Source: an uncultured Lachnospiraceae bacterium (GTDB lineage Bacteria; Bacillota; Clostridia; Lachnospirales; Lachnospiraceae). Taken from it: a stretch of DNA of 49,091 bases. The notes under the pieces were generated by a model. It was not told the origin of the DNA. It made no database searches and worked only from the letters and a program-made list of their open reading frames with translations. Positions within the stretch are counted from its first letter, which is position 1; each line of letters opens with the position of its first letter. A program made the position numbers and the translations under genes. Below are positions 16,583-26,116 of the stretch, one piece after another. The DNA lies in contig CACWRR010000009.1 of NCBI GenBank assembly GCA_902763335.1, forward strand, positions 1 to 49,091. Direction: 5' to 3'.

Positions 16583-18423
16583 TGAGTGAACACAGAAGAC
16601 CGGGAAGAAGGCCGGGCGGTCCGGGTGCCATCGGCCATGTGGAAAAAGCAAAGGATTTTAAAGGCTCCATTGGAAAACTTGTTGCATATGTGGGAAAAAA
16701 TAAAATCGGACTTATATGTGTAGTTATATTTGTAGCAGTATCCACGGTGTTCAGCGTGGCAGGTCCTAAGGTTTTAGGTAAGGCTACAACGGCACTTGCA
16801 GAAGGACTCACAAATAAAATATCAGGAATTGGCGGAATAGACTTTACTTATATTTCAAGAATTCTTTTATTTGTACTTGGCTTATATCTTTTAAGCTCAG
16901 CGTTTAACTTTATTCAGGGATGGATAATGACCGGAATCACCCAGAGATTATGTTACAGACTGAGAAAAGAGATTTCAGAGAAGATAAACCGTATGCCTAT
17001 GAAATATTTTGAGAGCAGGACATATGGTGAAGTATTATCAAGAATAACAAATGATGTGGACACATTAGGAAACAGCCTTAACCAGAGTGTAACACAGATT
17101 ATCACATCTGTTGCCACACTTATCGGTGTGCTTGTAATGATGTTAAGCATTTCACCGCTTATGACACTTATATCACTCATAATACTTCCTATATCTGCAG
17201 GACTTATTTCATTTGTTGTTAAGAAGTCACAGAAATATTTTAAGACACAGCAGGAATATCTCGGACACATAAACGGTCAGGTAGAAGAAGTGTACGGCGG
17301 ACATCTTGTAATAAAGTCTTTTAATAAAGAAAAGGAAACTATACAGAAATTTGATGACACAAATGCTGTTTTGTATGAATCAGCGTGGAAATCACAGTTC
17401 CTGTCAGGAATGATGCAGCCTATAATGATGTTTGTGGGAAACCTGGGATATGCGGCAGTTGCACTGTCAGGCGGAATATTAGCTGCAAACGGAGTGATAA
17501 CCATCGGTGACATTCAGGCATTTATCCAGTACGTTAAGAACTTCACACAGCCTATACAGCAGGTGGCACAGGTAGCTAACCAGGTACAGCTTATGGCTGC
17601 TGCAGCAGAGCGTGTATTTGAATTTTTGGATGAGGAAGAGGAAGAACAGACAGCAGCCAATCCGGTACATCTTGAAAAGATAGACGGATACGTTGATTTT
17701 AAAAATGTTCATTTCGGATACCGTGAGGATCAGATTATCATAAATGATTTTAATGCGAGTGTTAAACCGGGACAGAAGATAGCCATAGTAGGTCCTACAG
17801 GAGCAGGAAAGACTACAATGGTAAAACTTCTTATGAGATTTTACGATGTAAATAGCGGGGAGATATTACTTGACGGACATAATATAAAAGATTTTAACAG
17901 ACGTGAGTTAAGGGATGCTTTTGGAATGGTTCTTCAGGACACATGGCTATTTAAAGGAACAATTATGGAAAACATAAGATACGGTAAGATTGAAGCAACG
18001 GATGAAGAAGTGATTGCAGCAGCTAAGGCAGCCCATGCACATCATTTTATACAGACACTTCCGGGCGGATATAATATGGAGCTTAATGAGGATGCAAGTA
18101 ATGTTTCACAGGGACAGAAACAGCTTCTTACCATTGCAAGGGCGATACTTGCAGACAACAGGGTGCTGATACTTGATGAAGCTACATCTTCTGTTGATAC
18201 CAGAACGGAAGAGAGAATACAAAAAGCCATGGATAATCTTATGAAGGGAAGAACAAGTTTCATAATTGCCCACAGACTTTCGACAATAAGAAATGCGGAT
18301 TTGATTCTTGTAATGAAGGACGGAGATATTATAGAGCAGGGTACGCACAATGAACTGCTTGAAATGAACGGATTCTATGCAGACCTTTACAATTCGCAGT
18401 TTGAATCGATGGAAGCCGTATAA
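16582..18423 (+). CDS. heterodimeric ABC exporter subunit with consensus Walker B
   Basis: Partner half-transporter, 613 residues. A short Arg/Pro/Gly-rich N-terminus (RRPGRRPGGPG) precedes six membrane helices. ATPase motifs: Walker A VGPTGAGKTT, Q-loop GMVLQDTWLF, Walker B VLILDEATSSVD with catalytic Glu, and IAHRLST with switch His; the signature is altered to VSQGQKQLL. In the dimer its signature pairs with the degenerate site of the first subunit, while its own Walker motifs pair with that subunit's intact SGGQ. The overlap TAATG implies coupled translation and equal amounts. Confidence 0.92.
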   Translation: MSEHRRPGRRPGGPGAIGHVEKAKDFKGSIGKLVAYVGKNKIGLICVVIFVAVSTVFSVAGPKVLGKATTALAEGLTNKISGIGGIDFTYISRILLFVLGLYLLSSAFNFIQGWIMTGITQRLCYRLRKEISEKINRMPMKYFESRTYGEVLSRITNDVDTLGNSLNQSVTQIITSVATLIGVLVMMLSISPLMTLISLIILPISAGLISFVVKKSQKYFKTQQEYLGHINGQVEEVYGGHLVIKSFNKEKETIQKFDDTNAVLYESAWKSQFLSGMMQPIMMFVGNLGYAAVALSGGILAANGVITIGDIQAFIQYVKNFTQPIQQVAQVANQVQLMAAAAERVFEFLDEEEEEQTAANPVHLEKIDGYVDFKNVHFGYREDQIIINDFNASVKPGQKIAIVGPTGAGKTTMVKLLMRFYDVNSGEILLDGHNIKDFNRRELRDAFGMVLQDTWLFKGTIMENIRYGKIEATDEEVIAAAKAAHAHHFIQTLPGGYNMELNEDASNVSQGQKQLLTIARAILADNRVLILDEATSSVDTRTEERIQKAMDNLMKGRTSFIIAHRLSTIRNADLILVMKDGDIIEQGTHNELLEMNGFYADLYNSQFESMEAV

Positions 18424-18458
18424 AGGTACATTATGAGGAAAATTGCGAAAAGTAAAGC

Positions 18459-18486
18459 TTGAAAAAATTAATATCTTCATTATAAT
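18459..18486 (+). promoter_or_regulatory. promoter of folC
   Basis: TTGAAA (18459-18464), 16-nt spacer, TATAAT (18481-18486); the leader is about 40 bases. Confidence 0.6.
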
Positions 18487-18529
18487 TGATAAAGACACAT
18501 AAATTATCCGACACAGTGAGGTAGACATT

Positions 18530-19807
18530 ATGACATATGAAGAGGTGGAAGAGTATATAAACTCTATTCCAAAGTTCGTAAAGAAAAATAAACCTGAACA
18601 TACAAAAGCATTTTTAAGTAAAATTGGAAATCCGCAGAATGGCATGAAAATAATCCATGTGGCGGGAACCAATGGAAAAGGCTCTGTGTGTGCATTTGTT
18701 TCAAACATTTTAAATGAGAGCGGCAAAAAGACTGGTTTGTTTGTGTCACCTCATCTTGTGGAGATGACGGAGAGAATATCAATATGCAATAAAAACGTTA
18801 CAAAGGAAGAATTTGTTGAAGGATTTATAAATGTTAAGGCTGTCGCAGATGAAATGAAAAATTCAGGATATGACAGTCCGAGTTATTTTGAATTTCTGTT
18901 TCTTATGGCAATGGATATATTCGGGCGCAATAACGTTGAATATGCAGTTCTTGAAACGGGACTCGGTGGAAGACTTGATGCAACAAACATTATTGAAAGT
19001 CCTGAGGTATCCGTGATTACATCCATAGGTTATGACCATATGGAAATACTCGGAGATACCATAGAGAAGATATCCGCTGAGAAGGCAGGAATAATAAAGA
19101 AAAATATACCTGTGGTTTATCAGGCAAATGACGATACAGTAAGACATGTAATAGAGAAAAAAGCTGCAGACATGGATGCTGTTACACATCCGGTGGCATA
19201 TAAAGATTACAAAATTATAAAAAAATCGGACAATTATATTGATTTTTGCCCGGTTTGTGGTTATTATGTAAATATTGTTTTCAGAATTCCGTTTATTGCG
19301 GAGTATCAGGTTGAGAATGCGATGCTTGCAATAACTGCCGTATCTCTGTTAAAGGATATACGCAGGGATTCAGATGCCGTTAAAAATGGTCTGTCAGGTG
19401 TCAGATGGCAGGGAAGGATGGAACAGGTGATGCCCGGAGTGTATTTTGACGGTGCGCACAACGGACCGGGCATAGACTGTTTTGTAAAAACAGTCAGTGA
19501 CTTTGAATGCAGTGGAAGAAAATTGATATTATTTTCGGCGGTCAAAGAAAAAGATTATGATTACATGGCAAATGAAATTTGCAATTATATAAAACCGGAT
19601 AAAGTATATATAACAAGCATAGATGGGACAAGAAGTGTTTCGGCAGATACTTTGGCGGCAAAATTTTTCGATACAGATATATATATTTCAGATGATATAG
19701 AGACAGTTTTTAAAACAGCCATTAAAGAAAAAGAAACTGATGACGTGCTGTTTTGTGTCGGTTCACTTTATCTTATTGGAGAGCTGAAGAAACTGCTAAA
19801 GTGTTAA
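18530..19807 (+). CDS. folC: folylpolyglutamate synthase / dihydrofolate synthase
   Basis: Mur-ligase-family ATP-dependent enzyme that adds glutamate to dihydropteroate or folates, retaining folates in the cell. The 425-residue protein has the P-loop HVAGTNGKGSVCAF (about residues 43-56), the FVSPHLVEMTERI substrate loop, TGLGGRLDATN, SIGYDHMEILGDT, EKAGIIK with the carbamylated-lysine region, and FDGAHNGPG in the C-terminal domain. Length is typical. The small protein and TPR gene follow at 27 and 41 bases and probably share its transcript. Confidence 0.95.
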   Translation: MTYEEVEEYINSIPKFVKKNKPEHTKAFLSKIGNPQNGMKIIHVAGTNGKGSVCAFVSNILNESGKKTGLFVSPHLVEMTERISICNKNVTKEEFVEGFINVKAVADEMKNSGYDSPSYFEFLFLMAMDIFGRNNVEYAVLETGLGGRLDATNIIESPEVSVITSIGYDHMEILGDTIEKISAEKAGIIKKNIPVVYQANDDTVRHVIEKKAADMDAVTHPVAYKDYKIIKKSDNYIDFCPVCGYYVNIVFRIPFIAEYQVENAMLAITAVSLLKDIRRDSDAVKNGLSGVRWQGRMEQVMPGVYFDGAHNGPGIDCFVKTVSDFECSGRKLILFSAVKEKDYDYMANEICNYIKPDKVYITSIDGTRSVSADTLAAKFFDTDIYISDDIETVFKTAIKEKETDDVLFCVGSLYLIGELKKLLKC

Positions 19808-19834
19808 GGCACAGGTTTTGAATGGAGGATTTAG

Positions 19835-19981
19835 ATGTTAAATTTTGATGAAGAGATAAAGAAATTTCAGCCGAGTCTTGAGGTTGATGATACAGAGGAT
19901 GCCATATATAATACTAATTCTACAACAGATGTTACAGATATAGTATTGGAATTGTTAAAGGAAATGAAAGAGAATCAGTAA
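19835..19981 (+). CDS. small acidic conserved-type protein, 48 residues
   Basis: A 49-codon frame with a strong GGAGG site (19824-19828) six bases before ATG. The product starts MLNFDEEIKKFQPSLEV, is strongly acidic in the middle (VDDTEDAIYN) and ends in a helix (IVLELLKEMKENQ). No membrane segment, cysteine or known domain is visible. It sits between folC and the zinc-ribbon TPR gene with small gaps, so it is probably in the same operon. I do not recognise a function. Confidence 0.75.
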   Translation: MLNFDEEIKKFQPSLEVDDTEDAIYNTNSTTDVTDIVLELLKEMKENQ

Positions 19982-20022
19982 GAATATAGAGACAGCGAAA
20001 ACGCTTCGGAATGGAGATTAGC

Positions 20023-21558
20023 ATGAAATGTTACAGATGTGGAAGCACTCTTTCAGATAACGATTTCTGCAAAAGCTGTGGAGCAACTGTTGTAGTATAC
20101 AGAAAGGTAATGAGACTATCTAATACATATTATAACATGGGGCTTTCTAAGGTAGAAGTTCGTGATTTGTCAGGTGCAGCAGATTTATTGAGAAGAAGTA
20201 TAAAACTGAACAAAAGAAATGTAGATGCGAGAAATCTTCTCGGTCTTGTATATTTTGAAATGGGTGAGGCAGTACAGGCTTTCACAGAGTGGATTATAAG
20301 CAAAAATATTCAGCCGGAAGATAATATAGCAAACAAATATATGAAGAGACTTCAGTCGAATCCGACAAAACTGGATACGATTAATCAGACTATAAAGAAG
20401 TTTAACATAGCTTTAGGATATGCAAAGGAACATAATGATGATCTTGCCATAATCCAGCTGAAAAAAGTGCTGAACATGAATCCGAATCTGATTAAAGGTC
20501 ATCAGCTTTTAGCTTTATTATACATGAAAAGAGGCGACTATGAACGGGCAAGAAAGCCGGTTATGAAGTCACTTAAGATAGACAATAATAATGTGCTTAG
20601 CAGGAAATATCTCGATGAGATAGATAATCATTCAGATAAGAAACAGCAGGCATCAAAAGACAATAAGCAGCAGTCAAAGACTGCACCTGCTGACGGAAGA
20701 AAGCGTTTTAAACCGGAGATAGATACCGGTGCAAATGAACCATTAAGCGGTTATGATGTCATTATTCCGAATAACGGATATAAAGAGTCGAATACAGGTA
20801 CACTTACGATTCTTAATATTATAATAGGTATAGTTATCGGTGTGGCGGCAACATATTTCCTGCTGACACCTGCGAGGGTAAATGTGTTGAACAGTTCACA
20901 CAAAAGTGAAGTGCTTAATCTGAATTCACAGATAGCAGGTTTAAATTCACAGATAAATGATCTGAAATCACAGCTTGATTCGGCAAATACCGATAAAACA
21001 AACCTACAGGGACAGATAGACAGTGCCAATGGAGAAAAAGATGTTATGATATCTGATTATGAGAAGCTTGTATCAGCAGTCATAGCATATCAGGCAAAGA
21101 GTTATGTGGAATGTGCAGACCAGATAAGTTCAATATCGGCAATAAACACACCGGAATATGATACAAAATATTCAGAGAGCTTTAAAAATATCTGTAATTC
21201 CATGAAAGATGACACATACAAACAGGCGGCACAGGCAGCTTATTCAGAGGCAAGATCACTTGCAGGATCAGCGAAATCAGTTGATTCATGGAACACGGTA
21301 GTATCAAAACTTGAAAGATGCTTTGTGTATGATTATAAGGATATTGATTACAGTGATGCGATAGAGAGATTAAAAACTGCATATATGACAAGATATCAGT
21401 GTGCAAAGGATGAAAATGCAGAAAACCTTCAGTCTTATAAAGACCAGGCGGTGGCAGGAATGCAGAGCGTCGTGGACAAGCTTACAGCAGCAGAGGGCAT
21501 AAGCGCATCAGCATTAAAGAGTGCACAGGATAGCATAGGAGAACTTCAGGCTATGTAA
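20023..21558 (+). CDS. zinc-ribbon, TPR and coiled-coil membrane protein
   Basis: A 511-residue protein. An N-terminal double-Cys zinc ribbon (CYRCGSTLSDNDFCKSCG) is followed by TPR-like helical repeats (about residues 30-205), a charged linker, one membrane helix (LNIIIGIVIGVAATYFLL, about 265-285), a short coiled coil with repeating SQI/LNSQI/DLKSQL heptads, and an outer helical domain. The start at 20023 was chosen because GGAGA lies six bases upstream and the ribbon begins at once; the frame is open four codons further. It could scaffold an envelope complex; the function is not known. A terminator follows. Confidence 0.75.
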   Translation: MKCYRCGSTLSDNDFCKSCGATVVVYRKVMRLSNTYYNMGLSKVEVRDLSGAADLLRRSIKLNKRNVDARNLLGLVYFEMGEAVQAFTEWIISKNIQPEDNIANKYMKRLQSNPTKLDTINQTIKKFNIALGYAKEHNDDLAIIQLKKVLNMNPNLIKGHQLLALLYMKRGDYERARKPVMKSLKIDNNNVLSRKYLDEIDNHSDKKQQASKDNKQQSKTAPADGRKRFKPEIDTGANEPLSGYDVIIPNNGYKESNTGTLTILNIIIGIVIGVAATYFLLTPARVNVLNSSHKSEVLNLNSQIAGLNSQINDLKSQLDSANTDKTNLQGQIDSANGEKDVMISDYEKLVSAVIAYQAKSYVECADQISSISAINTPEYDTKYSESFKNICNSMKDDTYKQAAQAAYSEARSLAGSAKSVDSWNTVVSKLERCFVYDYKDIDYSDAIERLKTAYMTRYQCAKDENAENLQSYKDQAVAGMQSVVDKLTAAEGISASALKSAQDSIGELQAM

Positions 21559-21569
21559 ACATACTAATG

Positions 21570-21603
21570 AAAAGGTAACATCTTAACGGGTGTTGCCTTT
21601 TTG
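21570..21603 (+). terminator. terminator after the folC-TPR group
   Basis: GGTAACA (21574-21580) pairs with TGTTGCC (21591-21597) with one G-T pair, extended by A-T pairs (AAAA with TTTT), followed by T-rich DNA. Confidence 0.75.
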
Positions 21604-21632
21604 GTTTTTATAATAAAAATAAGGAGATAGTT

Positions 21633-21971
21633 ATGCAGGTAAAAGTAAAGGGAAACACACTTATTATCATTGTAAATGGAGATTTAGACCATCACAATGC
21701 TGAAATAATAAAAAATGTGGCAGATGTAAACATTATGGAAAACAAAATCAGAAACGTGATTTTTGATTTCAAAAACAGCAGTTTTATGGACAGCTCCGGA
21801 ATAGGTGTTATGATGGGGAGATATAAACTTATTTCAAATGCGGGCGGACGTGCCTGTGCGGTCAATCTGAATCAGGCAGTTGAAAGGATATTTCAGATAT
21901 CAGGATTACACAAGGTAATAGAAAAGTATGATACCGTAGAGGATGCTTTGAAAGAATTTAATGCAGAATAG
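21633..21971 (+). CDS. spoIIAA: anti-sigma-F factor antagonist SpoIIAA
   Basis: STAS-domain protein of 112 residues. Dephosphorylated SpoIIAA binds SpoIIAB and frees sigma F in the forespore. The phosphorylated serine lies in the conserved [15 protein letters not shown] motif (about residues 53-67). It is first of spoIIAA-spoIIAB-sigF and starts behind AAGGAGATAG. The frame end overlaps the region just before the spoIIAB start by no coding bases if the GTG at 21994 is used. Confidence 0.93.
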   Translation: MQVKVKGNTLIIIVNGDLDHHNAEIIKNVADVNIMENKIRNVIFDFKNSSFMDSSGIGVMMGRYKLISNAGGRACAVNLNQAVERIFQISGLHKVIEKYDTVEDALKEFNAE

Positions 21972-21993
21972 CAGTGCGGAATGGAGGATTAGT

Positions 21994-22425
21994 GTGAACA
22001 GTAAAAGGGAAAAGTTATATTTGGAAATTGAGAGTAAATCAGAAAATGAAAGTCTGGCGAGGGTTATCGTATCGGCATTTGCGGCAAGGCTTGATCCTAC
22101 ACTTGAAGAAGTATCAGATATAAAGACAGCAGTATCGGAGGCAGTCACAAATTCTGTAATACACGGATATGAAGGTAATGAGGGAATAATAAAAATAGAG
22201 TGCGAAATAGAAAAAAATATATTATTCGTTAATATATCAGATGAAGGTGTGGGCATAGCAGACGTTAAACAGGCAATGCAGCCTTTATTTTCGACGAAAA
22301 AGGATGAAGAGCGCTCAGGCATGGGATTTTCGTTTATGGAAATATTTATGGATGAATTAAATGTTGAGTCAGAGAGTGGGAAAGGTACAAAAATAATGAT
22401 GAAAAAAATAATAGGAGGGAAATAA
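21994..22425 (+). CDS. spoIIAB: anti-sigma-F factor and kinase SpoIIAB
   Basis: GHKL-type ATPase/kinase of 143 residues that holds sigma F inactive and phosphorylates SpoIIAA. N box [12 protein letters not shown]1 box DEGVGIADV and G2 region [15 protein letters not shown] are present. The GTG start at 21994 was preferred to an ATG at 21961 because GGAGG (21983-21987) stands six bases upstream and the protein then begins at the conserved [12 protein letters not shown]. Typical family length is 140-150. Confidence 0.93.
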   Translation: MNSKREKLYLEIESKSENESLARVIVSAFAARLDPTLEEVSDIKTAVSEAVTNSVIHGYEGNEGIIKIECEIEKNILFVNISDEGVGIADVKQAMQPLFSTKKDEERSGMGFSFMEIFMDELNVESESGKGTKIMMKKIIGGK

Positions 22426-22439
22426 TATAGAATAAATTT

Positions 22440-23219
22440 ATGGATACAATTGAACAAATCATACAGGCACACAATGGTGATAAAGACATGCGTGACAGAA
22501 TTGTTCAGGAAAACACAGGATTAGTCTGGAGTATAGTAAGAAGATTTCTAAACAGGGGATATGATGCAGATGACCTGTTTCAGATAGGATGTATCGGACT
22601 TATAAAGGCAATAGATAAATTTGATACGGAATATGATGTTAAATTTTCAACATATGCGGTTCCAATGATAAGTGGTGAGATAAAGAGATTTCTAAGAGAT
22701 GACGGTATAGTAAAGGTGAGCCGTACATTAAAGGAGAACGGCTGGAAGATAAAGCAGGCATCAGAACGGCTTTCGCATGAGCTGGGAAGAGATGCGACAT
22801 TGCAGGAGATAGCGGCGGCAACAGAGCTGTCAAAAGAAGAAATAGTCATGGCAATGGAGGCAAATATAGAGGTAGAATCCATATATAAATCCGTATACCA
22901 GAATGATGGAAATGAGATATATATGGTAGATCAGATAGTGTCGGGGGCAGAAGGCAGGAATATTGGCAGACCGGCAGGTGGGAGATTCTGTGAGGATACT
23001 GAAAAGGAAAAGCTTATAGACAATATAATGCTGGAACAGCTAATGGACGATCTGGATGAGAAAGAAAGGCGGCTTATTGAGCTGAGATATTTTAAAGAGA
23101 AGACTCAAAGTCAGGTGGCACAAGAGTTTGGAATAAGTCAGGTTCAGGTTAGCAGGATGGAAAAAAGGATTTTGACAGAAATGCGAAAAAATATGTATAA
23201 ATCTTCAAAAAATTTGTAA
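22440..23219 (+). CDS. sigF: sporulation sigma factor SigF
   Basis: First forespore-specific sigma factor, 259 residues. Region 2 includes GYDADDLFQIGCIGLIKAID and FSTYAVPMISGEIKRFLRDD; region 3 KENGWKIKQASERLSHELGR; region 4 LDEKERRLIELRYFKEKTQS followed by the helix-turn-helix QVAQEFGISQVQVSRMEKRI. The only in-frame start is the ATG at 22440, whose nearest strong Shine-Dalgarno (AGGAGGG, 22412-22418) is 21 bases away inside spoIIAB, so translation may be weak or coupled. No clear terminator follows. Confidence 0.94.
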   Translation: MDTIEQIIQAHNGDKDMRDRIVQENTGLVWSIVRRFLNRGYDADDLFQIGCIGLIKAIDKFDTEYDVKFSTYAVPMISGEIKRFLRDDGIVKVSRTLKENGWKIKQASERLSHELGRDATLQEIAAATELSKEEIVMAMEANIEVESIYKSVYQNDGNEIYMVDQIVSGAEGRNIGRPAGGRFCEDTEKEKLIDNIMLEQLMDDLDEKERRLIELRYFKEKTQSQVAQEFGISQVQVSRMEKRILTEMRKNMYKSSKNL

Positions 23220-23298
23220 AAAATTGCTAGTAGTTTTTGCTTTTTTCTAGTATAATAATTATAAGATTATTTAAAACTACAGAAAGCAGGTGAACTGT

Positions 23299-25842
23299 AT
23301 GAGTGAGGAAAAAAACACCGGTCAGGGGGATATATTAGACAGTGCTGTAGTGGAGGAGAGTAGCAGTACAACCAAAGAAGAAAAAAAGGAAAAATCCGGA
23401 TTCCTTAGCAGAAAGAATAAGGAGAAAAAAGTTAAGCCGGTAAAACCGAAGAAAGATAAGAAGGTAAAACCGGTAAAAGAGAAAAAAATCAGACCTCCGA
23501 AAGAAAAAAAGGTCAGACAGGTAAAGGAAAAGAAAGCTAAAACAGGAAATAAGAAATTAAGTTTTTCTAAGAAAAATAAAACGGGTGTAGCAGCTGGTAA
23601 TAAATCAGTAAAGAAAGGCAACACAAAAGCAAAAGTAAAGCAGCTTCTTATGAAAAATAAAAAGATTGCAGGAATCATTAAGAAACATGAGGAAAATGGG
23701 GCTAAACAGGCTAATGCACCTGCTATTACAAAACTTAAGAAATATCAGGGAATACGAATAAAGCTGATATGTGGTTTCCTTGTTCCGGCAGTGTTGTTTA
23801 TAGTGGTCGGTGTAATGATTTACTCAAAGTCAAAACAGGGACTTACAGAGAATTCCGAGACACTTATTAATACAAACGTGGGAATGTTAAGAGAGTATTT
23901 TGAACTTGGTTTTGAAAATATAGAATTGTCAGCGACAAGACTTTCCGTAAATGATAACGTAATATCATATTATACCAGTACTATTGATGACAAGTCAGAT
24001 CTTCTTTCAAGAAGCCGTTCGGGTACAAAGGCGGCGATAAACAACGAGTCGACAGCGGATAAATATATTCTCAATGTTATGACATTTGCAAATACAAGAC
24101 TCGGATGTACGCAGACGGGACTCTTAAGTGAGAAGGATGACATGTATGAAGCATTTACCTCATCCGGAGACGCAGATGCACTTGATGGTGCAGACAGTGC
24201 ATGGATATCCAACCATGAATCCATAGACGGATTCCTTAAGAATGACAAGAGCGATTATGCAATGTCACATGTAAGGGTTTTAAGAGATTCAAGAAATCAG
24301 TCAGTAGGATATATAGCAATCGATGTAAAGACAGATTTTATAAAACAGATTCTGGACGATGCGGACATTGGAAGTAAGAGTATAAAAGGATTTGTAACCG
24401 GTGATGGAAAAGAGGTAATAAGCGGAAGTGATGATTTTACATTTACATCACAGAAATTCTATAAAGATGCCAAAGAATCAGAGGATTCAGGTTATAAATA
24501 TGTAGATTATAAAGGAAGCTCGTATTTATTTGTTTATGACAAGATAGAACAGGGCAACAGCATGGTATGTGTACTTGTTCCAAAGAGTGAGATTATTGTT
24601 AAGGCAAATGAAATCGGTACATTTATCATAGTAACAGTTATTGTATGCTTTATCATAGCGGTAATACTCGGTTCTGTATTTGCGGCAGGTATTGCCAACG
24701 CTATCAAGAAAGTCAATGTTATTATGAAGAAGACTTCTGAGGGAGATCTTACAGGAAGTATACATATGAAACGTAAAGATGAATTTGGAATACTGGCAGG
24801 AAATATTATGAATATGATTGTCAGTGTAAAAAATATTATCATAAAGGTTTCTCATGTAAGTGGTAATGTGCAGGATTCAGCCGGTAAGGTTAGTGAAAAC
24901 TCAGAGGTATTGTATAAGGCAAGTCAGGATATAACAGCGGCAATCGGTGATATTGAAGCCGGTATAACACAGCAGTCAACTGATACGGAAAGCTGTCTTA
25001 TGCAGATGTCAGATCTTGCAGATAAGATTACAGAAGTTCATACAAGTACAGGAGAGATTGGTAAAATTGCAGGAAATGCGCAGAATACCATCGATGACGG
25101 TATGGTTATTATCAGTAATCTTGGAGAGAGAGTTAATGATACGACAGAGATTACAAAGGTGGTTATACAGGATATCGACCAGCTCAAAGAAGAGTCACAG
25201 TCTATTAACAGTATAATCAAAACTATTAATGATATTTCAAAACAGACAAACCTTCTTGCACTTAATGCAAGTATAGAGGCTGCGAGAGCAGGTGAGGCAG
25301 GAAGAGGCTTTGCAGTGGTATCTGATGAGATAAGAAATCTTGCAGAGCAGTCAGGAAATGCAGGAAAACAGATTGGCGTTATTATAGAAAACATACAGAA
25401 TCGTATGAATAAAACTATAGAGACGGCAGGAAAAGCAGAAGGCATAGTAACATACCAGCAGGAAGCACTTGAAAATACGGTTAATATATTTAAGGATATA
25501 AAGGATCAGGTCGCAACACTTGCGGACAATCTTGAAACTATATCTACAAGTGTAAATGGTATAGAAAATGCTAAGAATGATACACTTGAGGCAATAGAAA
25601 GTATATCTGCAACATCAAATGAGACAGAGGCAGCATCAGTAGAGCTTGGTAAAAATGCACAGAGACAGATGCAGGCAGTTGAAGAACTTAACGAAGCAGT
25701 TAAGATTCTTATGACAAATTCTGATGATCTCAATGAGGCGATCAGGGTATTTAAGATAGCTGAGGAGATTAAGGAAGAGATAAATAAAGAATTTGATACT
25801 GATATACAGAAAAAAATAGAAGATTTAACAGAAAATAACTAG
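23299..25842 (+). CDS. methyl-accepting chemotaxis protein with basic N-terminal tail
   Basis: Membrane chemoreceptor of 847 residues. Unusually, residues about 25-140 form a very Lys-rich cytoplasmic tail with repeated KVKPVK, KEKK and RPPKEKK units. A membrane helix follows ([20 protein letters not shown]), then an extracytoplasmic sensor of dCache type (about 185-430), a second helix, a HAMP domain and the signalling hairpin with the near-invariant tip [20 protein letters not shown] and [15 protein letters not shown]. The ATG at 23299 was preferred over a GTG three codons upstream since AGGTG lies at the right distance. A TATAAT at 23251-23256 may be its -10. The terminator at 25850 ends the unit. 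Ligand unknown. Confidence 0.92.
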   Translation: MSEEKNTGQGDILDSAVVEESSSTTKEEKKEKSGFLSRKNKEKKVKPVKPKKDKKVKPVKEKKIRPPKEKKVRQVKEKKAKTGNKKLSFSKKNKTGVAAGNKSVKKGNTKAKVKQLLMKNKKIAGIIKKHEENGAKQANAPAITKLKKYQGIRIKLICGFLVPAVLFIVVGVMIYSKSKQGLTENSETLINTNVGMLREYFELGFENIELSATRLSVNDNVISYYTSTIDDKSDLLSRSRSGTKAAINNESTADKYILNVMTFANTRLGCTQTGLLSEKDDMYEAFTSSGDADALDGADSAWISNHESIDGFLKNDKSDYAMSHVRVLRDSRNQSVGYIAIDVKTDFIKQILDDADIGSKSIKGFVTGDGKEVISGSDDFTFTSQKFYKDAKESEDSGYKYVDYKGSSYLFVYDKIEQGNSMVCVLVPKSEIIVKANEIGTFIIVTVIVCFIIAVILGSVFAAGIANAIKKVNVIMKKTSEGDLTGSIHMKRKDEFGILAGNIMNMIVSVKNIIIKVSHVSGNVQDSAGKVSENSEVLYKASQDITAAIGDIEAGITQQSTDTESCLMQMSDLADKITEVHTSTGEIGKIAGNAQNTIDDGMVIISNLGERVNDTTEITKVVIQDIDQLKEESQSINSIIKTINDISKQTNLLALNASIEAARAGEAGRGFAVVSDEIRNLAEQSGNAGKQIGVIIENIQNRMNKTIETAGKAEGIVTYQQEALENTVNIFKDIKDQVATLADNLETISTSVNGIENAKNDTLEAIESISATSNETEAASVELGKNAQRQMQAVEELNEAVKILMTNSDDLNEAIRVFKIAEEIKEEINKEFDTDIQKKIEDLTENN

Positions 25843-25849
25843 AAGAGAC

Positions 25850-25887
25850 GGGCAGTCATGATAAAAAAGTCATGGCTGCCTTTTTTT
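25850..25887 (+). terminator. terminator after the chemoreceptor gene
   Basis: GGCAGTCATGA (25851-25861) pairs with TCATGGCTGCC (25870-25880), one G-T pair, followed by seven T residues. Confidence 0.9.
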
Positions 25888-25899
25888 GCTTTTCATAGT

Positions 25900-25930
25900 T
25901 GAATAATATAAATATGTATGCACATACTTA
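25900..25930 (+). promoter_or_regulatory. sigma-G-like forespore promoter of the spoVA genes
   Basis: TGAATA (25900-25905), 17-nt spacer and CATACTTA (25923-25930). The Bacillus sigma-G consensus is close to TGAATA-N17/18-CATACTA, so the -35 is exact and the -10 has one change. spoVA operons are known sigma-G targets, which supports the call. Confidence 0.65.
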
Positions 25931-25978
25931 GGATAGAAACGATGAATGGAGATGAATTTATATGAAATGGGGGCAAAT

Positions 25979-26116
25979 ATGAAAAAATTTATTTTAATTA
26001 TTATTGTTATGGCAATAATTGTTGTACTTGGAATCGTATATTACAACGAAAATATAAAAACCAATACTATAACCGATGGTACGTTTGTGTGGAAAGGAAT
26101 AACAAGATGTGGATAA
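25979..26116 (+). CDS. small membrane protein frame ahead of spoVAA, 45 residues
   Basis: A 46-codon frame beginning MKKFILIIIVMAIIVVLGIV, one clear membrane helix, followed by a short polar tail ending in ITRCG. A G-rich site (GGGGGC) is six bases upstream. Its last eight bases overlap the GTG start of spoVAA, suggesting coupling. It lies between the sigma-G-like promoter and spoVAA, so it would be made in the forespore. I recognise no family; it might be a real small spore-membrane protein or a leader frame. Confidence 0.5.
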   Translation: MKKFILIIIVMAIIVVLGIVYYNENIKTNTITDGTFVWKGITRCG

